Below are positions 44,776 to 56,719 of a DNA stretch of 64,000 nt, piece after piece. Made by a program: the position numbers and the translations under genes. The notes beneath the pieces were generated by a model. The model was given only the letters and a program-made list of their open reading frames with translations. It ran no database searches and had not been told where the DNA came from. Every line of letters begins with the position of its first letter. The stretch's first letter is position 1. Source of the DNA: Cryptomeria japonica (taxonomy: Eukaryota; Streptophyta; Pinopsida; Cupressales; Cupressaceae); the NCBI RefSeq assembly GCF_030272615.1, contig NC_081413.1, forward strand, positions 188,724,169-188,788,168. Reading direction: 5' to 3'.

Positions 44776-46935
44776 GTGAAGAAGAATTGTTCAAGGCATC
44801 TTCTCTTGTTTGAATCTTTTGTCATTGCATATCCTAGAAGTATCAGTAACAATGAGAAGGGTAGACCTAGTTCAGGATTTAGACCATTTATTTTAGCGTC
44901 AGATGATGAAATTGTAGCATTTTCCGCTATTCATGACAATGTGGTATGCAGGGAAGATATTTTCAATTATATTAATGTCCCCTTAGAAGAATATGATAAT
45001 GGAAAACTTATGGATTTCAAGAGATCTCATTTGGTAGATGGTACACAAGAATTTAGGGTTGAATATGTTGTTCTAGGGAACAAGAGTTTGCATGCATGGA
45101 ATAACTTTCTTATTTTTTGTGATGAAGATATTATAAGAATAGTTTTGAGAAAAATTCATGAAGATTGTTTGTGGCTAGATCAACCATATAAAATTTTAAA
45201 ATTGGCCTTGAGTGATTTAATTGGGTTATGTTCATTTGGAACTATACTTGCTCTAGAATTTGTTAAGAATGATGAGGTGAACAAGCTAACTAATGTTGTG
45301 TCTGATAAAAGAGCCGTGTGACTTGACACTATTGATGACTTGGTTGTCAGAAATGCAAACATGAGAATTTCATAAAAATTATTCTACAAGAATTGAGAGG
45401 GTTCAACCTCTCCTACTGCAATGTATGTAGCTTACAAGATGGTAAAGGAGAATGTTGACTACGATTTGTGCGAAGTTTTGAGGCATTAATTATTGGACAA
45501 TCTTCAACTGACAAATATAGATTTGTATCCCTTCTGGTTTGTGTGTTTAGTATTCTACTTTCTTAATGTTTTGCCCAAAATGAAGAAAATTGCTTGGAGA
45601 AGAGATGTTCCAATTTATGTCCAGATAAAAGGATACCTAGATAACTTGAATGACTATGATGCTATTTGTCATAATTTTTTCTTGGATATTTGAAAAGAGT
45701 TGAATTTGAGTAACCGAATTCCTCAAAATATTGTTGAATGGTACAAAGAGGATATCATGTTTCTTGTGGATAAGGACAATTGCTTTGTTGAAGTTGTTAT
45801 CCTTAGAACTTCACGAGTTGAAAATATTCCTTATGAGGTATCGAAAGACGAGTGCATAAATATTATGGAAATTTTCCTTAAGTTGCTTAAGGATGTAAAT
45901 GCGAAAAATTTGGAACCTTTGAAGAGATTATGGGTAAGTTTGGTGGAACAAGACTCAATAAAACTACACTGGTACCAAAAGGCAAGAAAATGAAAAGATT
46001 AGTTGGTGATGCAGCTACTTCCTCCTCCAAAGTATCAAAAGGTAAAAGAGTTGTAGAGAGATCTAAAGAAACCATTACAGTAGAAAGTGATGATGACAAT
46101 CTGGAGAAGACTAATGATCATAAGAGTGCTTCAGTCAGAGAATTGATGATTGCCTCCCCACAAGGTGTATTTGATGAAAACAAAGTTCTTGAGATGTTTT
46201 TGATTAAGGAAAATCAGGTTTTAAGGGACCCAAAACCCGCTTACATAACGAAAAGATAATCAGGAAAGAAGCAAGAGAGAACATAACATAGACAGAAAAG
46301 CTGCAAAAGACCAACAGAAAAAACAGCAACAAGGGAAAGGGACAACAAAAATCCAGCGAGTATGATGGTTTGAAAAGAGTCAGAGAGTTGTATTTCACTG
46401 TTTCGACCTATGATCAAGACTCTATTGAGAAGACTTGTGTTACTTATTTGCTTCAGAACAATCTTGTTTCTCTGAATGTTGTAGATGTGCTTAGAAAAAC
46501 ATTAATTGAATTGTCGATTGAGAGAATGGCCAATGTTGTCAGAGAAGAAAGTGAATCCAGTGAACCTTTCACTGAGGATAATGTAGTAAGAAGATGACTG
46601 AAAGGTGCTCGAGGGCACACCATGATCTAAAATTGAATTTGATTAATTTTAGAAATATGTTAGATACTATATCTCAATTATACAAAAACTGTCTCATATG
46701 GCCCGTGGCTACAAAGCAATTTAAAGATGGGATAGACTCTATTGTGTCTCATCTTACACAGTTGGCCTTGACCTTCAATATTTATAAAGATGCAAATGGT
46801 GTCATGAGAGCTAAGGCTCAGGATCTCCATTCCCGATTGGTGATGAGACAAAAACAAAGGGAAGACTATGTGAAGTTGCTTTATGGACTGAAAGATGCTA
46901 TGGAATTATACCATCCCTATTTTTCGAAATGTTGA
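44776..46935 (+). pseudogene. Element D second ORF, unrecognised, about 720 codons, broken
   Basis: A chain of open stretches with strong coding appearance: 44776-45321, 45493-45693 and 45700-45993 in one frame, then 45930-46259, 46370-46597 and 46594-46935 in shifted frames. Visible text includes SSGFRPFILASDDEIVAFSA, DFKRSHLVDGTQEFRVEYVV, a K/S-rich middle (KKMKRLVGDAATSSSKVSKG), and a helical end (KQREDYVKLLYGLKDAMELY). No protease, RT or integrase motif. I do not recognise a family. It occupies the place of pol and could be a captured host-like or gag-like protein. Confidence 0.6.
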
Positions 46936-47320
46936 GTGATGTAGGAAAAAGTTTAACAAAGTGTGTTTAATTTAGATATCTTTGATGTTGCTATAAATTT
47001 GTGTGTTGATTGTGAGACTTAGAGCATGATGTTATTTGCTACTATGTGTGCTTGGAATTCATTTGTTGTTAGTTTGAAGAATCAATTCAAGGACATATGG
47101 CTTAGAAATGTCTAATTGATATTTTCCTCTTTCTTATTTGTTATTGTTCTATTGAAGAAGATTGCAGTTTTTGGTTTTGTATGTTTTTACTTTTGAAAGG
47201 TAATTACCCTTTGTCATTGTTGTCAAAGGAGGAGAAAGTGAGTAAATGGAGAAATGGTGTTAGGAAGAGTGAGAGAATGAATAACTTTATTGTTTTGCTA
47301 TCAATGACAAAGGGGGAGAT

Positions 47321-48482
47321 TGTTACACAATTGATCTCATTGTTGTCGTTGATGTCAAACCTTTGTCAATATGTATTGCCCTAGTTGTTATTGGTGATCT
47401 AGATATTGGATAGGGTTAGTTGATGGTATGGATGTTTTTGTTCTCTTGACATTATACTAATAAGAAGATATGGAATGATGTGTCAAGTTGTTTTCAATGG
47501 TCCAATGTTCTTCACTTGGTTCGAGAATACTTCTAGTGATTGCTTTGGAGGAACCTATTGTGGATTGAAATAAATATTTGTTCTTAATATATTTCAGGAG
47601 ACTATTTTTGGTTAAGATAAATATTATGACCCCCTTAGGTAAACCACTTTATTTGTTTTTTGTTTGAGATAAGCAGTGTGTTGCACGAAATAGATTTTTG
47701 GTGATACTAGTTTATGTTTTTTGGTTCTAGCCGTTGGATGAAAAATGTTTTTGATATTAATTGGAAGGAGTGTCGGCTTGATATATATCATTTTAACTTC
47801 CAGATAATATGTTTTTGGGTTGATGCTATATACACGTCACATACATGCTTGGCCGACCTAATGATAGTTGTTCTTGATTTGATTGGTATATATTGGTTGT
47901 AATAGATATGGATTATATACAAAAATAAGAAAAGGTGTACAAGAGAAGCACATGTAACGTGAATGTAGAATGGATAGATGATCGGTATGAAAATAAAGTA
48001 AGAGCAGTGATCCAGAGGTATAAAGAGAATTTAGATGAGTATATGCATGGAACTATTATTTACATTCTAACATATGCATTTTGCATATAATTCAATCTAT
48101 TATTTTTATTGCTTTATGAGATCAGTTTTGTACCCTTCACTAAAGAAGTGATCTTCGACAACGCAAGTCTCTCTTTCGTATCTTGCCTGAGGCTGTGCGT
48201 CTCAGTCTGTAAGTCCAAAGTAGTAAGATCTTTTTGGTAGGAATCCTTTTGTTGATTGTTAAATAATTATTATATATTATGAGTTTAATTCTCATTGTGA
48301 TTTTTCCTAGTTTGGATTTTCCACGTACAAATCTTGTGTCATGGGCGAATGCTATGGGTGTTACTGCAATTTATTTTCTGCTCATTAATATTGATGAATG
48401 GTGAAGTTATAAACTCTTTAATTTGATGATATTTTGTGAATGTTGATTCACCCCCTCTCTTAGCCTCTGGTAGTGTTCAACA
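47321..48482 (+). repeat. 3' LTR of element D
   Basis: 1162 bp, TGTTACACAATTGATCTC to TAGTGTTCAACA, colinear with 42274-43435 and preceded by AAAGGGGGAGAT. Confidence 0.9.
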
Positions 48483-48487
48483 CCATG

Positions 48488-49330
48488 ATGGTTGTAAGGC
48501 TCTTTTTGGGGAAGATTCATGGTTTGGATTTCCAAGTTTAGACAACCAACTAAATGCCATTCAAACAAAAAAATATCAAAGTTCCTTTGGGGAGGTCATG
48601 TTAGAGATTATGCCATCTTTAGGAATCAAGATGAAGATTTGGGGTGGAAATGGAAGGACCTATCCTGTTTGAACATCCCGACTCGGGAGGTCAATCTTCT
48701 CTCTTTAGCTTTGGCAAGCAGAGTTGTGGTTTTTAGGCATGGGGAGGATGCTATGACTTGGGGAGGTTCTAAAATAGGGATTTACAATGCTAAGGATGGG
48801 TATTTGTGATTGACAGTAAATTAGGAGAGAAATAAAATTGGCATTCCCCTTCATTTGTTTTGAAAAAAATTATTTCTTTCAAAGGTGAGAAGTTTTGCAT
48901 GGGTAGCTCTTTAGAAGAAAATTTTAATAGCTAACAAATTTCAAAGAATGGGATAACATGGTCCTTCAAGGTGTGTATTATAGAAATCTCAAGAAGAAAC
49001 AAGTGATCATCTCTTGTTGGGTTTCCCCTTTTTACAAGAATGTTGGTGGTGGCTTTGTGCCAATTTGGGGTGGTCGAGAGCCATACTGAATGACATTTTA
49101 AGTCTTTTTCAATCGTCTCAAATGATCAAGAAAAAGGTAGCCTTCAATTTCCCTTGGATATAAAGTCCCTCTGTCTTGATATGAGAGTTGTGGAAGGAGT
49201 AAAACATAAGACTATTTCAAGATAAGGAGATGAGCACTACATCTTTACAAAATAAAATTGAAGTAGTAATACTAGAATTGGTGAATAATAGAACTTCAAG
49301 GCTTAATCTGAAGAACATTTCCTTTATGGA
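48488..49330 (+). pseudogene. LINE ORF2, region after RT with zinc-finger-like part
   Basis: Continues the LINE interrupted by D. Readable blocks: LFGEDSWFGFPSL, then in a second frame GGHVRDYAIFRNQDEDLGWK, LASRVVVFRHGEDAMTWG and GIYNAKDGYL, the last like the GxYSVKxGY block before the zf-RVT domain. Then FAWVAL, GPSRCVL, EETSDHLLLGFPFLQECWWW, matching zf-RVT (C-x2-C then H-L-x3-C, with one Cys changed to Phe). Stops and frameshifts throughout. Confidence 0.78.
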
Positions 49331-49439
49331 TTGGGATACCAGTATGAGAACCAATTGATAGGGACCTAAGATTCAACCATGGATTGGTGTGGGAGGTCCA
49401 TCTTCTCAATTGACCAAGGAAAATGTGTCTTTGGTGCAA

Positions 49440-49853
49440 TTTGAACTTCAATGGCTCCTCGAGGGGAAATCTAGGGAGGTCGGTTGATGGGTGAATTATC
49501 AAGAATTGATAAGGAGAGACCATTTAAAGCTTCTAAAAAGTGCTTTTAGATGGAACCAATAATGAAGGTGAATTCTTGTCTCTCTCTCATGGACTCACTC
49601 TTTGCAAGGAATTAGGAATAAAACTATTAAAAATCAAGGGCGATTCCACTTTTGTCATTAATGCCCTGTGTGTCGGATCAATGCCCAATTGGAAGCTTTG
49701 TGCGCGCTTAAAGTGGTCTTAAGATCTGTTAAGTGGCTTCGATACTATCCTATCCAATCACATTTACAGGGAAGAAAACACCAAGGCTCACAAGCTGGCA
49801 AATGTCAATGTCGATGGAGAGGGATTTGTTTTTTACCAATGCTAATTTGGTGA
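49440..49853 (+). pseudogene. LINE C-terminal archaeal-type RNase H
   Basis: Reads LNFNGSSRGNLGRSVDG, LDGTNNEGEFLSLSHGL and LLKIKGDSTFVINAL, then YREENTKAHKLANVN in a shifted frame. These match the plant L1 RNase H (NFDGSSRGNPG, GTNNEAE, IxGDS). The first catalytic Asp is Asn here. Plant L1 elements are known to have gained such a domain at the ORF2 C-terminus. Several stops. Confidence 0.8.
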
Positions 49854-51231
49854 TAACTATAAATTGATGACTGATCCTAGTTGTATGAGTGACCATTATT
49901 TGAGATCAACTTTCATTGCCATTGCATAACATGTGTACTTTTCTGAGGGACTTCATAATGAAAAGATCGTTTTTAAGTCTAACGACCTTCATTGATATGA
50001 ACATCTGTATCCATAATCATCATGGATGGGATGTTTAAAGTGTCTAATGTTGTCAAGAGGAATAAGTATTAATAAAATTTTAGATTTGTCATCAATTAGT
50101 GGAGGTTCTCTAGTTTATTTTGGATGGCGTGGTGTCCTCTCCACTCAACTAAGTATGATTCAATTAAAAGCTCATTTAATGCAAAGTAATTGTTTGCACG
50201 GATTTTTGTGGAAGCCACCTTTGAAGTTGCCTTGCATCTTAGTCATTTTACTCAACACCACAGATTGCCCAAATCGTTTAAGTTGTGATAGATAATAAAT
50301 ATCTTTCCTCGTCTATGTCTCAAAATTAATATTACATTCAGTATGCAAAGCCTTGGGGCTTCTAGGAATAGAAGCTATAGGGATGGTGTTGATCCAGAAG
50401 TTTATTAATTCAATGAATAGATATAAGGTAAACATTGACATTTCTTCTCGCTTTTTGGCCTCTCTTCCTGACCTGGGTGTCCAACGAAAGTAGATATTTG
50501 TTGTTGCTTCGTGAAGTTTTCAAAGAGGAGTTTCCTTTGGACGATATTGATACAATGGTTTTTGCAAAGTTGGGAGTTGGCATTCCATGGTCAGATGACC
50601 TCTCAAAGCTCTTATAGCTAGGAGAAATGGTTGTTAAACAACCTTTCATCCTAGATCTGGCTGTAATAGATCTAACTCATTGAAGTTGGGCGATTGTGGG
50701 GATATTTCCTAAGAAAGTGAGTTGGAATTGAGGTGGAGAACAACTTGCAGTGGCTAGACAGGTTCACTGAGGTAGTGTGCTCAAATGCCTTCTACAAGGA
50801 AGATTAATTGGGAATCTAGTTCTATTTTGGTTTTGGTCGATGTGGTGACTGGTGGTTGTCTTGGTGCTAGTTGTGTTGGGCCATCAGGGCTTTGGTGAGA
50901 GTATGTTTTTTTTGGATATCACATGTGTTGGGTCTATTTCCTTCTATCTTCTCTTGTAATTGGTCCTCTTTTGGCTCTCAATCAGAGTTTTTTGGGTTCT
51001 AGGTTTGTGGCTACAAGTTTTCTTTTGTAAATGGCCCTTTGTCATTCTCGGCCATATGTTTAATATTGGGTATTTTGAATAGGAGCCATTTTATGCTTGG
51101 TTTATTTTTGCATCGATCGCCTATGGTCATCTTCCTAGGCGAAGCTAATAGTAACTCTTAATGTAAACTCTTTTTTATTACTAATATAAATTTCTTGCAA
51201 TGTAGTGTTGCGCATTACAAATAAAAAAAGA
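49854..51231 (+). other. LINE 3' region and tail
   Basis: No good ORF. It ends in CATCGATCGCCTATGGTC-type text, a T-rich stretch and the short A-rich tail AAATAAAAAAAG at 51221-51232, which looks like a LINE end. The inner part 50000-50640 may belong to something else; no motif seen. Confidence 0.45.
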
Positions 51232-51239
51232 AGTCTAAG

Positions 51240-51530
51240 AGGGAAGTGTTAGCTAATTCAATAATATTTGAAAATTATTTAATTATGGAGGACCCAAAGA
51301 TGAATTAATTAAATAATAAAATTATTTAGTTAATATTAGAGGGAAATACAAAATTAATTAAAAAATAATAAAAAAATTAATTAATGATGGAGCGAAAATG
51401 ATGAATTAATTAAATGATTTAAAATTATTTAATTTAATAATAAAAGGAAAAAGATAATGAATTAATTAAATAATTAAAAATTATTTAATTAATAGGGACA
51501 AAAGAATTAATGAGAAGGTGATGCCACAAT
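51240..51530 (-). repeat. Degenerate fragment of an LTR palindrome ladder, minus strand
   Basis: Four palindromic blocks of GAATTAATTAAAT and ATTTAATTAAT separated by G/A-rich spacers (GGAGGACC, GAGGGAAA, GGAGCGAAA, AGGGACA) mirror, in reverse complement, the ladder in the U3 of A, B and C. No ends identified. Confidence 0.5.
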
Positions 51531-52400
51531 GAAAATGCATTAGTGTTTTTTAGATGTCAACGATTACGAAAAAGTCAACAAGGGTTTTTCTTTTATATTT
51601 TGATTTACATGTTTTAATTATAAAGTCATAATCTAATGAATGAATCGTCTATTTATATCTCAATTTCTCACATTATTAGACTATGCTCTTTTTTATTCAT
51701 ATCAAGTTAATATTAAATTTATATTTTGTTGTAAGTTCAATATGAACCATACCATCCATAACTTAAATGAATTGTTTTGCTGTAAATAAAGTTGTCATAT
51801 TTTCAAAATCTCATTTGAGCAAAGTAAACCTCACCCAACCAAAAATATATATATATTATGAGTAGATAATAGATTTTAGTGTCCAAAAATATCCTCACAC
51901 TATTCATGACTAAGACATATAACACCACCAGATTATGGAAAAAAAAAACACATTTTAGATATAAGATTTTGAAGTCCAAAAAAATCCTCACACTATTCAT
52001 GACTGAAACTTATAACAACTTCTAGCTATGATACTACTCAAATCTCTATCATTTTAAAGAGGCTCTTGTGGGCATTTTTTTTTTCTTTTGTTTTATTTTT
52101 TCCGTATCCTACGTATGTGATGTTTTAGTTCAATTTTATATTTAAATTCTATCATATACACAAAATGTTTTAGTCTTCAAATTGAAGTAACCAAATTATT
52201 ATTATACGTAAAAAATATAACCAATATATTTTACTAAATGATTATAATAACTCAAATTAAGATTTTAATTAGCAATCTCTTTTAATATTCAATTTTTTAA
52301 AATTGTAGATTGATTACTAAAGAAGTTAAAAGTACATAACCTGGTTACAATATTAGTGAACAAGTTGGTCATTTCAAGTGAACCCAATCCAGGCTATCTC
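51531..52400. other. Unassigned AT-rich DNA
   Basis: No ORF or motif. A related 35-base block occurs twice (about 51870-51905 and 51970-52010: TCCTCACACTATTCATGACT). A T-rich run at 52076-52110 could be the tail of the minus-strand LINE to its right. Confidence 0.4.
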
Positions 52401-52420
52401 AAAAACAACATGTATAAAAG

Positions 52421-54291
52421 TTATGATTCAAAAACATCATATAAAATTATTATAACATCTTGCTTCAACATTTTCAGTTTTATGACAACATCATAACCTA
52501 TTAACAACGTGACAGATAAAAACAATTTTGATACTAAACAAGGACATATATTATTCTTCCTCACTTTCCTCTTACTGCTCATTTCTATTCCCTTGTTCTT
52601 GATTCTCCTCTTCATCATTGGCTTTCTCGTTACCCTTAACCATGTCCTTCTTTCTTGGTTTAGTTCTACTAATTTGGAAAGAGTCAAATGTTACACCAAT
52701 GGGGGGATATGCTTTCCTAGCTTGAGTTGTCAAAAATTTGGTGTCAATATTCCATGTCTCTCACTACTTTGTCCCTCCTTGGCTAGTACTGGTGTTCCTT
52801 GCAATAGGCATTTTGAAAGTCAATATACTCATTTTGGAACTTGTCATCAATCTTCCTCGGATCATATGGCAAGAATTTTTCATCTTGTATGTCTTCCTCG
52901 TAGATCGGAGCGCCACACTCCATCACTTTCGTGAACCTGATTGCTAGCAATTTCAAAGTGAGTGTTACATGTTCCATAATCAAAATTATTGTGTCTACAA
53001 AAAGACTTAGTAAGGACCTTTTCTTTTCCTTGGTACACATTCTCATTTATAGCCTTATGTAAAAACCATAAAATATTAGTTGACAAAACAAGCCAAAACA
53101 AGTTAGCATTCTTGTTCAAACATTTGACAAGGTCCATAAGCATTTTGGCCCAACAATGTTTATCAATAATGTTCCACTCGGAAATGTTGTCCACAAACAA
53201 ATCTTGGATTTAAACAACAAATTTACATTGGAAAAAATATGCAAGTAGTCTTCGATGGCACCGTAAAACAAAAATTGACAATATTGCTATTAATAACAAG
53301 CTTATGAATGATGAGCTGCCATCCAAAGCAACCTTTTTTGGGTTCTAACCTCCTAGATCACCAGGAATCAATGACTCCCTTCCATTCTTTGTGGTTAAGG
53401 CAAAGGTTCCATTTATAGTTAGCATGATCAAGAATCTCATAGGTTTGAGTGAGCATTTTGTAAAGACAGTTAGCTTTCAGGTTGAGGAAAGGGGTGTCAT
53501 TCACCCATTTAACCTTAGGAATGAAAATGCCTCATTAAGAGATATGATAGGATACTTTAAATTACCAAATACTTGTGCAAGACAAAGAACATTCTCTTAT
53601 TATTGATATTAATATTGAATTCAGTTTTCAGTGTATCCCACCTTTTAGCGTAATTCTTCTCAAATAATTCATCCGATTTAGATAGGCTTGTAAGGCTCCA
53701 CCTCCTAGTAGAACAACGCTTGAGAAGAGCTAAAGTTTTATCTTTGTGAGTGACATTCCATCATATTGATCTATATCCATAAATTTTCTAATTACCATAA
53801 TTAATAGCTTCGGTATGAATGACTTTACCTCTAAACATTTCTTAGGCCCTCCAAATGCTATGGAAGACTAATTCCTAAGGGGATAGCACTAGTGTTTCCA
53901 AAGTAAATATCATGAATATGAAGAAATTTCCATTTATTGGCCCCTTTAAGTGATGCATCCTAAATATTTCTTCCAATTAAAATTTTCCAAGGCTCCTTTC
54001 CTTCTTGAGCCTTAACAATCCACTTGGTTTCCAAGGCAATCCCTTGCTTCCGTAGGTCTTTAAAATCCAATCCCCTCAATTATGTTCTCACACAACACCA
54101 TTCCCAATTGACAACATGTTTCCTTTCCTTTTTTTCTTTTTTTTCCCTCTACCATCTAACCATAAAAGTTGTCTAATCAATTTCTGCACCTTATTGACTT
54201 GGTAATTAGCAAAAAACCAAGTCGATGCATAATACACAGAATAGGAAGATAGTATTTTTTGGTAGACCTGAAGTTTTCCAGCCAAAAACAA
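52421..54291 (-). pseudogene. LINE ORF2 post-RT region
   Basis: 54291-54088 reads LAGKLQVYQKILSSYSVYYA then FANYQVNKVQKLIRQLLWLDG, the conserved stretch after the RT palm in plant L1 elements. 53200-52880 reads NIIDKHCWAKMLMDLVKCL then FWLVLSTNILWFLHKAINE, like the zf-RVT-adjacent helix region. The last 88 codons (52687-52421) are K/R-rich. No RNase H domain is readable, unlike the LINE at 49440. Confidence 0.65.
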
Positions 54292-54549
54292 GTATTTCTT
54301 GTTCCAACTATTTAATTTCCTTTCAATCTTGGCAAGAATTCAATCCCACATTTTTGGAAGAGAAGGGAAGACTAAGAAATGCATGAAAAGATATCTGACA
54401 ATCTTCTCAAGCCCACCCCACTACCATCCAAAGTCACTTAACCATTCAAGAGTCGTATCATACCATCCTAGTAGAATAAATTTGGTTTGAGAGATCTTAG
54501 ATCCATAGGATTTATATAATAATTCTATATTGTTAATTAAGTTACCCAT

Positions 54550-55365
54550 ATTATCCTTGTTTAAAACCAGGAAAAGAGTAGTGTCATCAACAAACTACAT
54601 GTCAAGAAAGTGGGAAGAATTAGGAAGATTAATACCTTGCAACGTTGAGCCAATCAAATTGGTTCTAAGAGCATAATACAAGGCCTTAGGTGAAATTATA
54701 AGCAAAGTTGGAGCTAGTGGGCAACCTTGTCTTATGGATCTACCCAAGCGGAATGTCTCGGTCAAATCTTCATTGATATCAATATGAGCATTAACATCTT
54801 TAAATAGAAGTTGTATCATCTTACAGAAGTGGTGAGGGAAACCAATTCCCTCCTGCACAATAAAGATGAATGACCATTCCACCCTATCATATGCCTTTTC
54901 AAAATAAAGGAGTAAAATACATGCTTCTTAAGCATTTCTTTTTGCCCAATCAAGGCTTTCCTAACTTGTTAGAAGATTCTCTAAAATGTATTTCTTCTTG
55001 ATGAAACTAGTTTGAGTTTTATTCACAATTCTAGGTAGAAGATTAGTGAGCCTTCTCGGTAACAACTTAGCAAGGATCTTGTAAGAGTCATTTAAAAGTG
55101 TGTTAGGCCTCCAATTCTTAATGTTACTTTTGTCCCCCTCCTTGGGCAACGACCTGATAATACCTTTATTGATATTCTCTCTCAAGGTTCCCTCCTTGAT
55201 GGCCTCTTGATAGACCTCAAATAAATCATCCACCACCCATCCAATGTTTACTTTGTAAAATTCTACATAAAGTCCATTTGCACCAGGGGACTTACCACTA
55301 TGGAAGGAAGAGATGACTCTAGTGATTTCTTCCTTAGTAATTTCCCTACCTACCTCCTTCAACAT
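54550..55365 (-). pseudogene. LINE ORF2 reverse transcriptase
   Basis: 55365-54961 has ISSFHSGKSPGANGLYVEFY and IIRSLPKEGDKSNIKNWRP then LLNDSYKILAK. 54882-54595 has GIGFPHHFCKMIQLLF and SIRQGCPLAPTLLIIS. The catalytic box reads FVDDTTLF just past a stop at about 54596. These are the standard L1 RT blocks 0-5. Confidence 0.9.
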
Positions 55366-55813
55366 ATCTTGGGTAATTTTTTTTGGGATAATATTCTTGC
55401 ATACTTCTTGTGGTTGCTTGCAATTAAGGTTTCCATCCTTAGGAATAAATAAAGATTGATAGAAGTTGAGAATAAATTTTTAATTTTTGAATTTTTATGA
55501 CACCATTTAATCCTCATTTTGGATTAGACCAATAACCTCTTTACTATGTTCCTCCTTCAACATGGTAAAGAAATACTTTGACCTTTGTCCCCCTCTTTTA
55601 ACCAATTTATTCTTGCCCTCACCCTCGCTCCTTGAGGTTTCTTTCTTTGATATTCCATCAACCTGTGTTGCATTACATCCAATTGATTAGTAAGGATCAT
55701 GTTATTAGGTTCATTCTAGATTCTATACTCCACATCTATTAACTCCTCTTGAAGTTTATTCTCTACTTTCCTACTCTCTAGGGCCTCTCTTTTCCCATAT
55801 TCTTTAACAAATT

Positions 55814-56697
55814 TCATAAATTCTCAATAACGGAGTTCCAGTATGCTCTATAGTCCTCTTTATAGTTCATGGCTTTAGTTATGCTTCTGAGAGTTTTAAT
55901 TCCCTCCAAGTAGTCTTGGCGATTTAAGAGATCGGTGTTAAGCTTGGAAAGGCCACCTTGATTACCATCCTTGTTATGAATATTATTTTTTAGCAAAATA
56001 GTGGTCTTGATTGGATGCTGTTCTAATAATGCTTTGGTCTCAACTTGAACACTGTTACAATCTTTGCTATTTTCAAAGTATAAGGTGTAGATTTTTCCCA
56101 TAAAATCTATCAAGTCTGCAGTATACTCCTCTCCTTGTCTCCTAATTATTGAACCAAGAGAACCAATATCCTTCACTCTCTTTCTTTTTTTCTTCTAGTG
56201 GATCATACAACATCTTCTTCATCCTTTCCTAAAATAATTTCTCATTACTCTTCCATCCCCAGGGGTTATATCAAAGTCTCCTCCTATAACCCAAGGGATA
56301 TTTGGAAGATTGTTTGTCATCCATTGTCATAAGATAATTCTTTCCATGTGCTCATTGTAGGATACACTGAGCATATGCCAAATTTGAGATTATCTTTCAT
56401 TAACTCTACCCATATACACCTATTGCATGGAGAACAACTTGAGATTGCAATGTATTTGTTCCACGCTTTATTCACAAGCATAAAAATACCCCCCTTACCT
56501 TTTTCATCTTTGGTGTGGAAGATTAAGGCATCCTTCCAAATGAATTTCAAACTTTTTATCAGATGAAAGCCATTTGCCTTGATTTTCTAAAGCATCCAAA
56601 ACTCCATACTCCTACTTTGATTGTAGAATGTTTTGATTGCAGATTTTCTATCAAGGGGTTCTAGTCCCTTGATGTTCCAATTGGTACATTTAATCAT
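55814..56697 (-). pseudogene. LINE ORF2 endonuclease and linker
   Basis: ORF2 starts at ATG 56697 (MIKCTNWNIKGLEPLDR), the N-terminal EEP nuclease signature. KDEKGKGGIFMLVNKAW and NLKFGICSVYP follow at 56550-56317, then WVIGGDFDITPGD near 56300-56255, where the usual N of GDFN is D. 56176-55814 is the helical linker to RT (FENSKDCNSVQVETKALLEQ). Confidence 0.85.
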
Positions 56698-56719
56698 ATT
56701 TGGTTTTGAGGGGGTGGGG

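Larger units (their letters stand above)
42274..48482 (+). mobile_element. Element D: non-autonomous Copia-like LTR retrotransposon
   Basis: Two LTRs of 1162 bp each, a tRNA-Met-type primer site, polypurine tract AAAGGGGGAGA before 47321, and target duplication CAATG (42269-42273) with one change at the right side, CCATG (48483-48487). The interior (43436-47320) codes for a coiled-coil/zinc-knuckle protein and a second unrecognised protein, both broken, and no protease, integrase or RT. LTRs differ at very roughly one base in eight to ten, so it is much older than A, B or C. It sits inside a LINE ORF. Confidence 0.88.

Noticed and set aside
53391-53606. Plus-strand 71-codon frame
   Set aside because: Shadow of the minus-strand LINE ORF2 C-terminal region.
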